From Microvirga ossetica (GTDB taxonomy: Bacteria > Pseudomonadota > Alphaproteobacteria > Rhizobiales > Beijerinckiaceae), in assembly GCF_002741015.1 (NCBI RefSeq), contig NZ_CP016616.1, forward strand, positions 4,738,501 to 4,802,500: a DNA stretch of 64,000 bases, read 5' to 3'. Position numbers and translations under genes: made by a program. The notes beneath the pieces were generated by a model. That model was not told the origin of the DNA and ran no database searches. It worked only from the letters and a program-made list of their open reading frames with translations. Shown piece after piece: positions 30,132-39,196 of this stretch. Positions within the stretch are counted from its first letter, which is position 1. Every line of letters begins with the position of its first letter.

Positions 30132-30635
30132 ATGGCGACTGGATCGGCAGCAAAGAAGCAGGCATCGGAGCCCCTGGTGGTTCTGGAGCAGTTCCTGCCT
30201 TATCGGCTCAACGTGCTGGCTGGCCTCACCTCCAGCGCGCTCGCCCAGATCTATGCCGAGCGCTACGGCCTTTCGATCCCGGCCTGGCGGGTCATCGTCA
30301 CCCTTGGCCAATATGAGCATAGGACCGCCCGGGACATGGCGCCGGACGGCGTGATGCACAAATCGACCGTCTCCCGGGCCGTCGCCAGCCTCGAGAAGCG
30401 GGGGTTGGTCGTGCGCCGGCCCAATCTCGACGACCGCCGGGAAGAGTGGCTGGCGCTGACGCCGCAGGGACGAGCGATCTACGAGGCGGTGGCGCCTGAA
30501 GCACTCGCCGTCGAGGAGCGCCTTTTGTCGGTCCTGACGTCGCAGGAGCAGGCGACATTTGCCGCTTTGATCGACAGGCTCACCCGGCAGGCCCGATTGC
30601 TGGCACCTCAGGATGTCGTGGAGGCCGAGACGTGA
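30132..30635 (+). CDS. MarR-family transcriptional regulator
   Basis: Winged-helix repressor of 167 aa. The DNA-binding part includes GLSIPAWRVIVTLGQYE, DGVMHKSTVSRAVASLEKRG (recognition helix region) and the wing RRPNLDDRREEWLALTPQGR, all MarR signatures. The start at ATG 30132 is used because it gives MATGSAAKKQ and follows the paired operator; the longer reading enters the operator. Its stop overlaps the maiA start by 4 bp (GTGA). As neighbour of maiA and hppD it probably senses an aromatic intermediate such as homogentisate or hydroxyphenylpyruvate (inference). Confidence 0.9.
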   Translation: MATGSAAKKQASEPLVVLEQFLPYRLNVLAGLTSSALAQIYAERYGLSIPAWRVIVTLGQYEHRTARDMAPDGVMHKSTVSRAVASLEKRGLVVRRPNLDDRREEWLALTPQGRAIYEAVAPEALAVEERLLSVLTSQEQATFAALIDRLTRQARLLAPQDVVEAET

Positions 30636-31258
30636 AGCTCTATACCTATTTCCGATCATCAGCTGCCTATCGGGTCAGGATCGCTCTCAACCTCAAGGGC
30701 GTGGCCTACGACTCGGTCTCGATCAACCTGCTGACAGGTGAGCAGCGGGAAGAGGGCTACCGCGCGATCAACCCCCAGGGGCGTGTGCCATCCCTCGATA
30801 TCGGTGCCGCGACGCTGATCCAGTCTCCGGCAATTCTCGAATATCTCGACGAGTGCTATCCGGAACCGCCCCTGCTTCCGGTCGGTGCGGTCAACCGCGC
30901 CAAGGTCCGGGCCGTTGCCAGCCTGATCGGCTGCGATATCCACCCGCTCAACAATTCAGGCACGATCGCCTACCTTAACAAACGGCTCGGGCACGATCAG
31001 GCCACGGCCGACGAATGGTACGCCCATTGGGTGCGTGAGGGCTTCGATGCCATCGAGAGACTGATCGAACCGGGACCCTATGCCTTCGGCTCCCGGATCA
31101 CGCTCGCCGATGTCTATCTCGTGCCGCAGGTCTTCAACGCTCGGCGCTTCAACGTTTCGCTCGACGCTTACCCGAAGATCGCCGCCGTGGATGCGGCCTG
31201 CGCCGGGCACAAGGCCTTCCAGGATGCCGCGCCGGCGAGCCAGCCCGACGCCGTTTGA
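30632..31258 (+). CDS. maiA: Maleylacetoacetate isomerase
   Basis: Zeta-class glutathione transferase that isomerises maleylacetoacetate to fumarylacetoacetate in tyrosine/homogentisate breakdown. 208 aa. The family motif SSAAYRVRIALNLKG is at residues 9-23 (active-site Ser-Ser with glutathione). NPQGRVPSLDIG and the glutathione-site IQSPAILEYLDECY follow. The start is GTG at 30632, inside the marR stop, so translation is coupled. hppD follows 86 bp later. Confidence 0.93.
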   Translation: MKLYTYFRSSAAYRVRIALNLKGVAYDSVSINLLTGEQREEGYRAINPQGRVPSLDIGAATLIQSPAILEYLDECYPEPPLLPVGAVNRAKVRAVASLIGCDIHPLNNSGTIAYLNKRLGHDQATADEWYAHWVREGFDAIERLIEPGPYAFGSRITLADVYLVPQVFNARRFNVSLDAYPKIAAVDAACAGHKAFQDAAPASQPDAV

Positions 31259-31344
31259 CGAAAATGCGCATCCGCCAAGGGCTGGATGCGTTGTTCCCGC
31301 AGAAAAGGCCTCGCGATCGGCAGAGGCACAACAGGAGGAAAACA

Positions 31345-32460
31345 ATGGGACCGTTCCCGCACGATGCGCCGCCAGCCGCCATATCCGAAGAGAACCCCAT
31401 GGGAACCGACGGCTTCGAGTTCGTGGAGTTCTGCCATCCCGATCCGCAGGCGCTGGATCGCCTGTTCAAGGTCATGGGCTTCAGCGTGGTCGCGAAACAC
31501 CGCTCGAAGAACGTCACGCTCTATCGCCAGGGCGACATCAACTTCATCGTCAACGCGCAGCCCGGCTCCTTCGCGGAGCGCTTCGCGGCCCAGCACGGCC
31601 CGTCCGCGCCCGCCATGGCGTTCCGGGTGGCCGATGCCAGATACGCCTATGACCGTGCTCTTTCCATGGGCGCCAAGCCTATCGAGACGCAGATCGGTCC
31701 CAACGAGCTCGAGATCTTGGGCATCGAGGGAATCGGCGGCCTGCAGATCTATTTCGTCGACCGCTACGGCGCGAAAGGCTCGATCTACGATGTCGATTTC
31801 GAGTGGCTCGGCGAGCCCGACCCGAAGCCGAAGGGCGTCGGCCTCTATTACATCGACCACCTGACGCACAACGTCTATCGCGGTCGCCTGAACGAATGGG
31901 CCGGCTTCTACGAGCGCCTCTTCAACTTCCGCCAGATCCGCTATTTCGACATCGAGGGAAAGCTGACGGGCCTCCATTCCCGCGCCATGACGAGCCCCGA
32001 CGGGAAGATCCGTATCCCCATCAACGAGGATGCGGGCGAGACCGGGCAGATCGAGGAGTACCTGCAGGAGTACAAGGGCGAGGGCATCCAGCATGTGGCG
32101 CTGGGCTCGCACGACCTCTACGAATCCATCGAGGCGCTCATCGAAGTCGGGCTCGAGTTCATGCCGGCGCCGAACGAGATCTACTATTCGCGCGTCGACA
32201 AGCGCCTGCCGAGCCACGAGGAGCCCATGGAGCGGCTTCGGAAAAACGGCATCCTTATCGATGGGGAAGGGGTCGTCGAAGGCGGCTTCACGAAAGTGCT
32301 GCTCCAGCGCTTCGGCAAGACCGCCATCGGCCCGATCTTCTTCGAATACATCCAGCGCAAGGGCGACGACGGATTCGGCGAAGGCAACTTCAAGGCCCTC
32401 TTCGAATCCATCGAAGAGGACCAGATTCGTCGCGGGGTGATCGGTCCGAAGGTCGCTTGA
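31345..32460 (+). CDS. hppD: 4-hydroxyphenylpyruvate dioxygenase
   Basis: Fe(II) dioxygenase turning 4-hydroxyphenylpyruvate into homogentisate, the first committed step of tyrosine breakdown; 371 aa. The two VOC halves are visible. Iron ligands lie in IDHLTHNVYRG (first His), IQHVALGSHDLYES (second His) and PIFFEYIQRKGDDGF (Glu), with the typical C-terminal helix GEGNFKALFESIEEDQIRRG. The start at ATG 31345 follows ACAGGAGGAAAACA, an excellent ribosome-binding site. Last gene of marR-maiA-hppD before a terminator. Confidence 0.95.
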   Translation: MGPFPHDAPPAAISEENPMGTDGFEFVEFCHPDPQALDRLFKVMGFSVVAKHRSKNVTLYRQGDINFIVNAQPGSFAERFAAQHGPSAPAMAFRVADARYAYDRALSMGAKPIETQIGPNELEILGIEGIGGLQIYFVDRYGAKGSIYDVDFEWLGEPDPKPKGVGLYYIDHLTHNVYRGRLNEWAGFYERLFNFRQIRYFDIEGKLTGLHSRAMTSPDGKIRIPINEDAGETGQIEEYLQEYKGEGIQHVALGSHDLYESIEALIEVGLEFMPAPNEIYYSRVDKRLPSHEEPMERLRKNGILIDGEGVVEGGFTKVLLQRFGKTAIGPIFFEYIQRKGDDGFGEGNFKALFESIEEDQIRRGVIGPKVA

Positions 32461-32483
32461 GGCCGTTCCAAGCTACGATTCGG

Positions 32484-32511
32484 AAAGGCCGGGCTCGTCC
32501 CGGCCTTTTTT
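32484..32511 (+). terminator. Rho-independent terminator after hppD
   Basis: AAAGGCCGGG, CTCGTC loop region, CCGGCC, then six T (32506-32511). A clear GC stem followed by a T-run, 24 bp past the hppD stop. Confidence 0.88.
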
Positions 32512-32960
32512 CACGCCTTCCGGCAGGGGAATGCAGCCGCATTTGAGAAGGGGGTTCTTCACAGCTCCGCGCCAGCAAATGCATGCCGAGGCCTCTCACG
32601 CAGACTTGATCGTCTCTTCCATCCCAGGCGAAGTCCTTGTTCCTTAATGGTTTATAAAATTCCGGGCTAAAATCTTAACGAACAGTAAAGGGTTCAGTCC
32701 TGAACGTTGCCTTTGTGCAACATGCCGATGAAAAGCCCCGGCTACTGCCCATTTTGTGCCTTCATTCGGTTGCTTGCGGCCCTGTCCTGGATAATGTGGC
32801 TGCAGCGACGGGGGCACCCCAGTCGTGATCCTGGTGAGTTCGACCCAAAAGGCGGCTCCCCGGGTACTAAGGGGAAAAGGGACGTGTTTGATGCTTTGTT
32901 GAAGTCATCGAGGCACTAAAACCCGGCCCCCCAGGGTCTCGAAACTTTGGAGGTTTAACC
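32512..32960. other. Long leader/promoter region of the porin gene
   Basis: 449 bp without a supported gene. Bases about 32640-32690 are AT-richer and suit a promoter. GTTCAGTCCTGAAC (32693-32706) is a perfect dyad, directly followed by GTTGCCTTTGTGCAAC (32707-32722), a second dyad with 5-bp arms. The porin ribosome-binding site is TTGGAGGTTT near 32947. A long leader is common for abundant outer-membrane proteins. Confidence 0.5.
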
Positions 32961-34226
32961 ATGAAGCTCGCTAAGAGCCTCTTTCTCGGATCGGTCGCGG
33001 GTCTCGCGGCTGTTGCCGGAGCTCAAGCTGCCGACCTTCCCGCGAAGAAGGCTGCTGCTGTTGAATACGTTCGCGTCTGCTCCACCTACGGCGCAGGCTT
33101 CTTCTACATCCCCGGCACCGAAACCTGCCTCCGCGTCGGCGGCCGTGTTCGCGCCGAGTTCGGTTATGTTGAGCCGAACGACCGCGAAGACGACGCGATC
33201 GGCTTCCGCGCTCGTGGCCGCATTCAGCTCGACGCCCGCACCGCCACCGCTTACGGCCTCCTGCGCACCTTCGTGCGTTTCGAGATGACCCGTAACACCG
33301 GCGTGTATGGCAACGACTCGACCTCGCCGAACGTCGACCAGGCTTTCATCCAGTTCGGTGGCCTCACCGCCGGTCGCGTCGTGTCGATGTTCGACAACAG
33401 CGACCTGCCGACGGGCCACTTCGGTACGCTCCGCTTCTCGGACGCTCCGAACGTGAACCTGTTCGCCTACACCTTCTCGTTCGGCAACGGCTTCTCGGCC
33501 ACCCTGTCGGCAGAAGAAGGCCGCTATGGCACTCTGCTTGGCACCGCACTCGCGGAAGCCGGTCAGCGCATGCCTGACGTGGTTGCTAACCTGAAGTACG
33601 CTGGTACCTGGGGCTCGTTCCAAGTCTCCGGCGCTCTGCACCAGCAGCGCAGCAACGTCCTGACGCCTGTCAACACTCCTGGTCTTGACCCGATCCTGTA
33701 CGGCACGATCCCGGACACCGAGTACGGCTGGGCCGTGACGGCTCAGGGCTCCGTGAACCTGCCGATGCTCGGTGCTGGCGATGCCCTTTGGCTCGCTGCA
33801 ACCTACGCTGACGGCGCTCTTGGCTACCTCGGCTTCGGCACGGGCGCCGGCGTCACCAGCTTCGGCGGCCTGCGGACGAACATCAACGTCGTCGATGCCT
33901 TCATCGACGCTGCTGGCAACATCGCGACCGGCGAAGGCTGGTCCGTTGCCGGTGGTATGCGTCACTACTGGACCCCGACCCTCCGTCAGAACCTGTTCGG
34001 CTCCTATGCTGACGTCTCGTACGACGGTACCGCTGTTGTTAACATCGACTTCAACGAGTGGCGCGTCGGCACCAACCTGATCTGGTCGCCGGTTGCCGGT
34101 CTCGATCTCGGTGTCGAGGTCATGTACAGCCGCCTCGAGTCGGACACCCCGGTCCTGTTCAACGGTCTCCTCGGCGACGTGGACGATGCTTGGGAAGGCC
34201 GCCTGCGCGTTCAGCGCGACTTCTAA
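32961..34226 (+). CDS. Porin, rhizobial Omp2/RopA-like family
   Basis: Outer-membrane diffusion channel of 421 aa. Signal peptide MKLAKSLFLGSVAGLAAVAG, ending near AQAA; the mature start DLPAKKAAAVEYVRVC is the hallmark of the Hyphomicrobiales porin family. Two Cys (VRVCSTYG and ETCLRVGG) are the family pair near the N-terminus. It has alternating aromatic beta strands and ends with VQRDF (terminal Phe for BAM recognition). Codon use is more biased than in neighbours (repeated GTC, CTC, GGC), fitting high expression. Followed by a strong terminator. Confidence 0.93.
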   Translation: MKLAKSLFLGSVAGLAAVAGAQAADLPAKKAAAVEYVRVCSTYGAGFFYIPGTETCLRVGGRVRAEFGYVEPNDREDDAIGFRARGRIQLDARTATAYGLLRTFVRFEMTRNTGVYGNDSTSPNVDQAFIQFGGLTAGRVVSMFDNSDLPTGHFGTLRFSDAPNVNLFAYTFSFGNGFSATLSAEEGRYGTLLGTALAEAGQRMPDVVANLKYAGTWGSFQVSGALHQQRSNVLTPVNTPGLDPILYGTIPDTEYGWAVTAQGSVNLPMLGAGDALWLAATYADGALGYLGFGTGAGVTSFGGLRTNINVVDAFIDAAGNIATGEGWSVAGGMRHYWTPTLRQNLFGSYADVSYDGTAVVNIDFNEWRVGTNLIWSPVAGLDLGVEVMYSRLESDTPVLFNGLLGDVDDAWEGRLRVQRDF

Positions 34227-34250
34227 TCGGCTTGTCCTGATTGGATAGAG

Positions 34251-34279
34251 AAACCCCGGTGGCAACACCGGGGTTTTTT
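34251..34279 (+). terminator. Rho-independent terminator after porin
   Basis: CCCCGGTG (34254-34261), GCAA tetraloop region, CACCGGGG (34266-34273), then six T. AAA before the stem makes it potentially two-way. Confidence 0.92.
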
Positions 34280-34391
34280 CGTCTATCCGAGCGATCAAAA
34301 AGATGTCCGTTCACGCTGTTGAAGCGTTCGCCGTAACGCGCATTCGGTTTGGCATCAGAGAAGCAGCAATCCGAGGAGAAGGAGCTGCCTC

Positions 34392-35273
34392 TCAGGTACG
34401 ATCTTCAATCCTGGCGACAAAATCTCGGATAGCCTGAACGAGATGGCCATCGAGGGAAGGGGCGTGTCCCTGGCCGGGCACCGTGATGGCCGTAAGACCC
34501 GGATGACGCTCGCCCATGAGCCGCCGCGTCTCGTCGGACAGCAGGTCGGAATTGGCGCCCCGGATGACGAGAACCGGGACGGATTTCAGATTGTCGAAGA
34601 GGGGCCAAAGATCGGGAGGGGGCGTCCGGAGATCGAGAGCCTCGAGCGTCTTCATCAGGTTGGCGTCGTAACTGAGAACGAGGCCTTCATCTGCCTCGCG
34701 CCATGTCCCCCGGGCCATCCTCCACCATTGTTCTTCCGTGAAATCCGGGAACTGCTCTCCCGACATCCGTTGGAGGATCTGCGCACCCTCCTGCATAGTC
34801 TGCGGCGTGGGGAGCTTGCCGACATAGCTGCGGATCCGCAGCAGCCCCTTGAGGTCGAGGACCGGGCCGACATCGTTCATGACGACGCCCGCAATGAGCT
34901 CGGGATGAGCGGCACAAAGGGCCATGGCGATCAGCCCGCCCCTCGACGTGCCGACGACAATAGCCTTCTCGATGCCGACGGCCGCCAGAACATGCAGGCA
35001 GTCGTCGAGTTCGACCTTGATGTCGTAATGGTGCCAGTCCGGGTCCCAATCCGAGCGTCCGCGACCGCGATAGTCGAGCGACAGAACCCGGCGGGGTTTC
35101 GAGGGATCGCGGCTCAGGGCATCGGCAAGCTCGTGAAAGTCCTCCGAGTTCCTGGCGAGGCCGGACAGGCAGATGACGGGCAGGGCGCCGCCCGTTTCCG
35201 GGCCATAGTCACGGGCGTAAAGGCGCAGCCCATCGGCGGCGGAGACGAAGAGATCGCGGTAGGAACGGCTCAT
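34392..35273 (-). CDS. Alpha/beta-fold hydrolase
   Basis: Serine hydrolase of 293 aa. Nucleophile Ser110 in VVGTSRGGLIAM, the LSGLARNSEDFHELAD oxyanion region, LDYRGRGRSDWDPDW, and the C-terminal catalytic His in PGQGHAPSLDG. The substrate is unknown; haloalkane, ester or lactone hydrolases share this fold. Convergent with the porin terminator. The gap to the lytic transglycosylase, which is upstream on the same strand, holds a large palindromic repeat, so it may have its own promoter. Confidence 0.88.
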   Translation of the reverse strand: MSRSYRDLFVSAADGLRLYARDYGPETGGALPVICLSGLARNSEDFHELADALSRDPSKPRRVLSLDYRGRGRSDWDPDWHHYDIKVELDDCLHVLAAVGIEKAIVVGTSRGGLIAMALCAAHPELIAGVVMNDVGPVLDLKGLLRIRSYVGKLPTPQTMQEGAQILQRMSGEQFPDFTEEQWWRMARGTWREADEGLVLSYDANLMKTLEALDLRTPPPDLWPLFDNLKSVPVLVIRGANSDLLSDETRRLMGERHPGLTAITVPGQGHAPSLDGHLVQAIRDFVARIEDRT

Positions 35274-35347
35274 CTCAATCCGGTTTCAACAGGTTTCGAA
35301 GAGCCGCATCCTGCCATGACCGGAGCATCGGATCGATTCCTCGGCTA

Positions 35348-35471
35348 GAGCATCGGACCCAAAAGTGGGACCCACTTTTGGGTCCGATGCTCCACTCTTT
35401 GAAGGGCGCATCGTTGGACGCGGCCCTCCGGGTCCGCACGATGCGCTAGTGTATCGTTCGGCACGATGCGC
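35348..35471. repeat. Dispersed intergenic repeat, copy 2, with perfect 22-bp-arm palindrome
   Basis: 35348-35392 is a perfect 45-bp palindrome: arm GAGCATCGGACCCAAAAG... of 22 bp, one centre base, then the complement. It is followed by a second module: GCGCATCGT (35406-35414), ACGATGCGC (35438-35446) and another ACGATGCGC (35463-35471). The left edge reads CTAGAGCATCGGAC. The last module supplies the TAG stop of the transglycosylase gene (35471-35473 on the minus strand). Confidence 0.88.
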
Positions 35472-37516
35472 TAATTGGTGCCTGCTGTCGCATCCGCCGT
35501 CGCCGGAGCTGGCATTGCGGGCTTGGCGTTCAGGCGCTCGCGGTAGACCCGCAAATTCTCCAGCACCCGCTGGACATAGTTTCGCGTCTCGTAGAACGGA
35601 ATCCGCTCGATCCAATCGACCTCGTCCACGTCCGGCTTGCGGGGGTCGCCGTAGGATCTGACCCACTTGATGACGTTTCCGCCGCCGGCATTGTAGGAAG
35701 CGAAGGCGAGGATATAGGAGCCCTTCCAATCCTCCATCAGCTCACCGAGATGGGCCGAGCCGATCTTGGCGTTGTAGGACGGGTCCTCGATCAGGCGCTT
35801 CAGGTCGAAGCCGACACCGAAGCGCTGTGCTGTCCGCTTTGCGGTCGCCGGCATGAGCTGCATGAGACCGCGCGCACCGGCGCTGGAAATGGCGCGGGGG
35901 TTGAAAGCACTTTCCTGCCGGGCAATGGCATAGACCATGGCCGGTTCGACGTCGTCGCCGACCGGTTGGAACTCGGGAATGGCCGCCAGAGGATAGGCAT
36001 GCTGGTCGAGGGGAAAGCCCCGCTGCAGCGCGATCTTTCCGATGGCCAGGACCGCACGGGGATTTTGCTGCGATGCGGCCAGGCTGGCCAAAGCGTCGAG
36101 CTGCCCCGGATCGTTCAGCGTTTGGGCGAGATCGGAATACAGGCCGAGGAGGAGATCCGGCTCATCGAGCTGCCGCAGGAAGCTGACCGCCTGCACGGGA
36201 ATGAGAGCCTGGAAAGCCTTGCGTTCCTCTTCCGTCAGCGGATCGACTTTTCGTAGCGTGATGGTCTGGCCCAATTTCGCCTGGGCCAATTGCCCATAAT
36301 ACGTCGTCGGCTGGTCGGCCGCACGTTCGTAGAAGATCCTTGCGTCCTGCCCTAGACCGGCCGCTTCCGCCGCGCGCGCCTGCCAATAGGCGACCCGCGA
36401 GATGGAGATCGGCGTCGAAGCCGTCTTGGCGACGGTGGCGAAATGGTGGGCGGCGGTCGCCGGATCGCTGAGGAAGCGAAGCGCGATCCAGCCGGCATGG
36501 AACTCCGCTTCGATCTGCTGCACCGGCGACTCGGCAGCATGGTGGCTTGCCACCTCATAGGCCGTCTTCGGGTCGCCCTTGTCGAGAAGGGCGCGGGTGA
36601 TCAGGCGCTGCTCGGCCCACCACTCGTCGCCGTCCACCCGCAGCTCTGGGTCGCGGGGCGCCTGCATGATGATGTTGGCGGCCTCGACCAGATTGTTGCT
36701 GCGGCGCTGGAGCAGGGCCTTGGAGAACAGGTACGACGGATCGCTCCGCAACGATCCGGGAACGGCAGCAAAGGCCTTCTCGGCCTTCTTCTTGCCCTGG
36801 AAGACGGCCATGCGCGCCTTGACGAGCAGCCCGTGATCCTTGCCCGCATAACCTGCGGCGCGTTGCGCGCCGCCCCAGTTTTCCTTCAGGAGGAGCCGCT
36901 CCATGCGGAAGCGGTGGTCGGCCTGGGACAGCACGTCCGGAAACCGGTCGAGGATGCGCCGCTCCATATCGGGGCCGAAATTATCCTCCCGCCAGACATG
37001 GCGGATCCTGTCGCTGGCTTCCTGCTCGATGCCGTCGGCCTTCAAGGCGAAGGCAAGGGCGACCCGGCCGGCCGGGGTCCCCGGGGGCTGCTTTGCAAAG
37101 TAGGCGCGCACCTGGGGTGCCGGTCTGCGCTCTGCCAGCAGCGCATCCTCGCCGCGTCTGCGGATCGGACCGGTGCTGGGCCATTCCGGATAATCCTTCT
37201 GGAATGCGACGATCCGGTCCAGGCCGATGGTGAAGCCGCTGCGGATGACGAACCATTCCACCAGGGCATGGGCCGCGGGCTGGGTCAGCTTGGTCTTGAG
37301 GATCTGAGCCTCGGGCAGATCGTTGTCCCGATAGGCCTTGAGGATGCCCTGGAGATATTCCAGGTCTCCCGGCACCGGAGCGGCGGGCACGAAGCTTTCG
37401 AGGGCGCTCTGCCGGCTCTGTTCGGGAGGGTTGGGGGGAGATTCTGCTGCCTGAACGGCAAGGACGGACAATTGGACGAGCGCGACCGATGCCAGAAGCC
37501 GTATGAGAGGATGCAT
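35471..37516 (-). CDS. Soluble lytic murein transglycosylase
   Basis: Periplasmic enzyme of 681 aa that cleaves glycan strands to 1,6-anhydromuropeptides (Slt70 type). Signal peptide near the start (MHPLIRLLASVALVQLSVLA, ending VQAA). A long helical superhelix (U/L domains, about 40-480) precedes the SLT domain: catalytic Glu in YAIARQESAFNP, then GARGLMQLMPATAK and ILAFASYNAGGGNVIKW, about 490-650. A TTG at 37534 is an alternative start; the ATG at 37516 is preferred. The C-terminus ends with a short Ala/Thr tail whose stop lies in a repeat. Confidence 0.92.
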   Translation of the reverse strand: MHPLIRLLASVALVQLSVLAVQAAESPPNPPEQSRQSALESFVPAAPVPGDLEYLQGILKAYRDNDLPEAQILKTKLTQPAAHALVEWFVIRSGFTIGLDRIVAFQKDYPEWPSTGPIRRRGEDALLAERRPAPQVRAYFAKQPPGTPAGRVALAFALKADGIEQEASDRIRHVWREDNFGPDMERRILDRFPDVLSQADHRFRMERLLLKENWGGAQRAAGYAGKDHGLLVKARMAVFQGKKKAEKAFAAVPGSLRSDPSYLFSKALLQRRSNNLVEAANIIMQAPRDPELRVDGDEWWAEQRLITRALLDKGDPKTAYEVASHHAAESPVQQIEAEFHAGWIALRFLSDPATAAHHFATVAKTASTPISISRVAYWQARAAEAAGLGQDARIFYERAADQPTTYYGQLAQAKLGQTITLRKVDPLTEEERKAFQALIPVQAVSFLRQLDEPDLLLGLYSDLAQTLNDPGQLDALASLAASQQNPRAVLAIGKIALQRGFPLDQHAYPLAAIPEFQPVGDDVEPAMVYAIARQESAFNPRAISSAGARGLMQLMPATAKRTAQRFGVGFDLKRLIEDPSYNAKIGSAHLGELMEDWKGSYILAFASYNAGGGNVIKWVRSYGDPRKPDVDEVDWIERIPFYETRNYVQRVLENLRVYRERLNAKPAMPAPATADATAGTN

Positions 37517-37706
37517 GTTGAGGCTCACCCGCAAACCCCTTTTGCTGCCGTCTATATCTCATTGTGACGACGTTTCTCTTGAGGAAACACTAAGAGCCGA
37601 GCTAGGACAACTCCTCAGGGGAACGTTTGCGCGCATGCGCCGCACCCCCTATGTGTAAAAGCCCTGTGGCCCACGAGAAGACCGACGCAGATATCGAGGA
37701 TGACCC

Positions 37707-38591
37707 ATGACCCAATTCAAAGGCTCCATCACCGCTCTGGTGACCCCGTTCAAGGAAGGGGCCGTGGATGAGGCCGCGTTCCGGTCCTTCATCAACTGGC
37801 AGATCCGGGAGGGCACGAGCGGCCTCGTTCCCGTCGGCACGACCGGCGAAAGCCCGACGCTCAGCCACAAGGAGCACGAGCGGGTCGTCGAAATCTGCGT
37901 CGACGAGACGAAGGGCAGGGTGCCCGTGATTGCCGGCGCCGGGTCGAACAGCACGGCGGAGGCCGTGGCCTTCTCGAAGCATGCGGAGAAGGTCGGTGCC
38001 GATGCGGTGCTGATCGTGACGCCCTATTACAACAAGCCGACCCAAGAAGGCCTGTACCAGCATTTCAAGGCGATCAACGATGCCGTCGGCATCCCGATCA
38101 TCATCTACAACATCCCCGGCCGTTCGATCATCGACATGTCGGTGGAGACGATGGCGCGGCTCTATGAGCTCAAGAACATCGCCGGCGTGAAGGATGCGAC
38201 CGCGAACATGGCGCGGGCGAGCCAGCAGCGGCAGGTGCTGGGGCCGGACTTCATCCAGCTCTCCGGCGAGGACGCGACCGCCCTCGGCTTCATGGCCCAT
38301 GGCGGCCACGGCTGCATCTCCGTGACCGCTAACGTCGCGCCGCGGCTCTGCGCCGAGATGCAGCATGCCTGCCTGAACGGCGATTACGCCTCCGCCCTGA
38401 AGGTGCAGGATCGTCTCATGCCCCTGCACACCAGCCTGTTCGTCGAAACCAATCCCACGCCCGTAAAATATGCCGCGTCCCTGCTCGGCCTGATGGAGGA
38501 CGATGTGCGCCTGCCGCTCGTACCCGCCTCCGACAACGCGAAGCAGGCCGTGCGCGCGGCCATGGTCCATGCGGGCCTGATCAACGCTTAA
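37707..38591 (+). CDS. dapA: 4-hydroxy-tetrahydrodipicolinate synthase
   Basis: First lysine/diaminopimelate-branch enzyme, condensing pyruvate with aspartate semialdehyde; 294 aa. Schiff-base Lys162 in [12 protein letters not shown], Tyr134 in [11 protein letters not shown], Tyr108 in [12 protein letters not shown], and the GTTGES loop (Thr45, Thr46) are all in place. It supplies precursor for the peptidoglycan handled by several neighbours. smpB follows after 8 bp, an order common in alphaproteobacteria. Confidence 0.95.
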   Translation: MTQFKGSITALVTPFKEGAVDEAAFRSFINWQIREGTSGLVPVGTTGESPTLSHKEHERVVEICVDETKGRVPVIAGAGSNSTAEAVAFSKHAEKVGADAVLIVTPYYNKPTQEGLYQHFKAINDAVGIPIIIYNIPGRSIIDMSVETMARLYELKNIAGVKDATANMARASQQRQVLGPDFIQLSGEDATALGFMAHGGHGCISVTANVAPRLCAEMQHACLNGDYASALKVQDRLMPLHTSLFVETNPTPVKYAASLLGLMEDDVRLPLVPASDNAKQAVRAAMVHAGLINA

Positions 38592-38599
38592 AGCAGCTC

Positions 38600-39073
38600 A
38601 TGTCAAAAGATCCCAAGAGTGCCAACCGAGTCGTCGCCGACAACAGGAAGGCGCGGTTCAATTACGAGATCCTCGATACCTACGAAGCGGGGATCGCGCT
38701 GACCGGCACGGAAGTGAAATCCCTGCGCCAGGGCAAGGCGACCATCGGCGAGGCCTATGCCGGACCGTCGGGCGAGGAGTTCTTTCTCTTCAACGCCTAC
38801 ATCCCGGAATATCTCCAGGCGAACCGCTTCAACCATGAAACGAAGCGCCCGCGCCGTCTGCTGCTGCACAAGCGCCAGATCGACAAGCTGATCGGCGCAA
38901 CGCAGCGCGAGGGTTTCACCGTGATCCCGCTCAAGATCTATTTCAACGATCGCGGGCGGGCGAAGGTGGAGCTCGGCCTCGGCCGAGGCAAGAAGCTGCA
39001 CGACAAGCGCGAGACGGAGAAGGAGCGCTCCTGGAACCGGGAGAAGGCACGTCTCATGCGCGACAAGGGCTGA
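38600..39073 (+). CDS. smpB: SsrA-binding protein SmpB
   Basis: Partner of tmRNA in rescuing stalled ribosomes; 157 aa. Features: [57 protein letters not shown] and a basic C-terminal tail ([14 protein letters not shown]) that enters the mRNA channel. Directly after dapA, probably co-transcribed. A tmRNA gene was not seen in the window. Confidence 0.95.
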   Translation: MSKDPKSANRVVADNRKARFNYEILDTYEAGIALTGTEVKSLRQGKATIGEAYAGPSGEEFFLFNAYIPEYLQANRFNHETKRPRRLLLHKRQIDKLIGATQREGFTVIPLKIYFNDRGRAKVELGLGRGKKLHDKRETEKERSWNREKARLMRDKG

Positions 39074-39087
39074 CGCCGCGGCCTTGC

Positions 39088-39165
39088 GCGCTAAAGCATC
39101 GTTCGTTGCAGATCCAGAGAGCCACGTTAGTGAAAACCGGGTCCACTTTTCCGTACGATGCGCTA
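39088..39165. repeat. Dispersed intergenic repeat, copy 3
   Basis: Arms GCATCGT (39096-39102) and ACGATGC (39155-39161), with flanking GCGCTA on both sides; interior GTGAAAACCGG and CCACTTTTCCG match copy 1. It separates smpB from the ACT-domain gene and could end the smpB mRNA. Confidence 0.8.
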
Positions 39166-39196
39166 GATGCCTCTTTGTCGTGTACGGGAGGAAGTC

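Noticed and set aside
37620..37700. Riboswitch upstream of dapA (lysine type)
   Set aside because: The leader is short and shows only a small GCGCATGCGC dyad; no lysine-element structure is visible.
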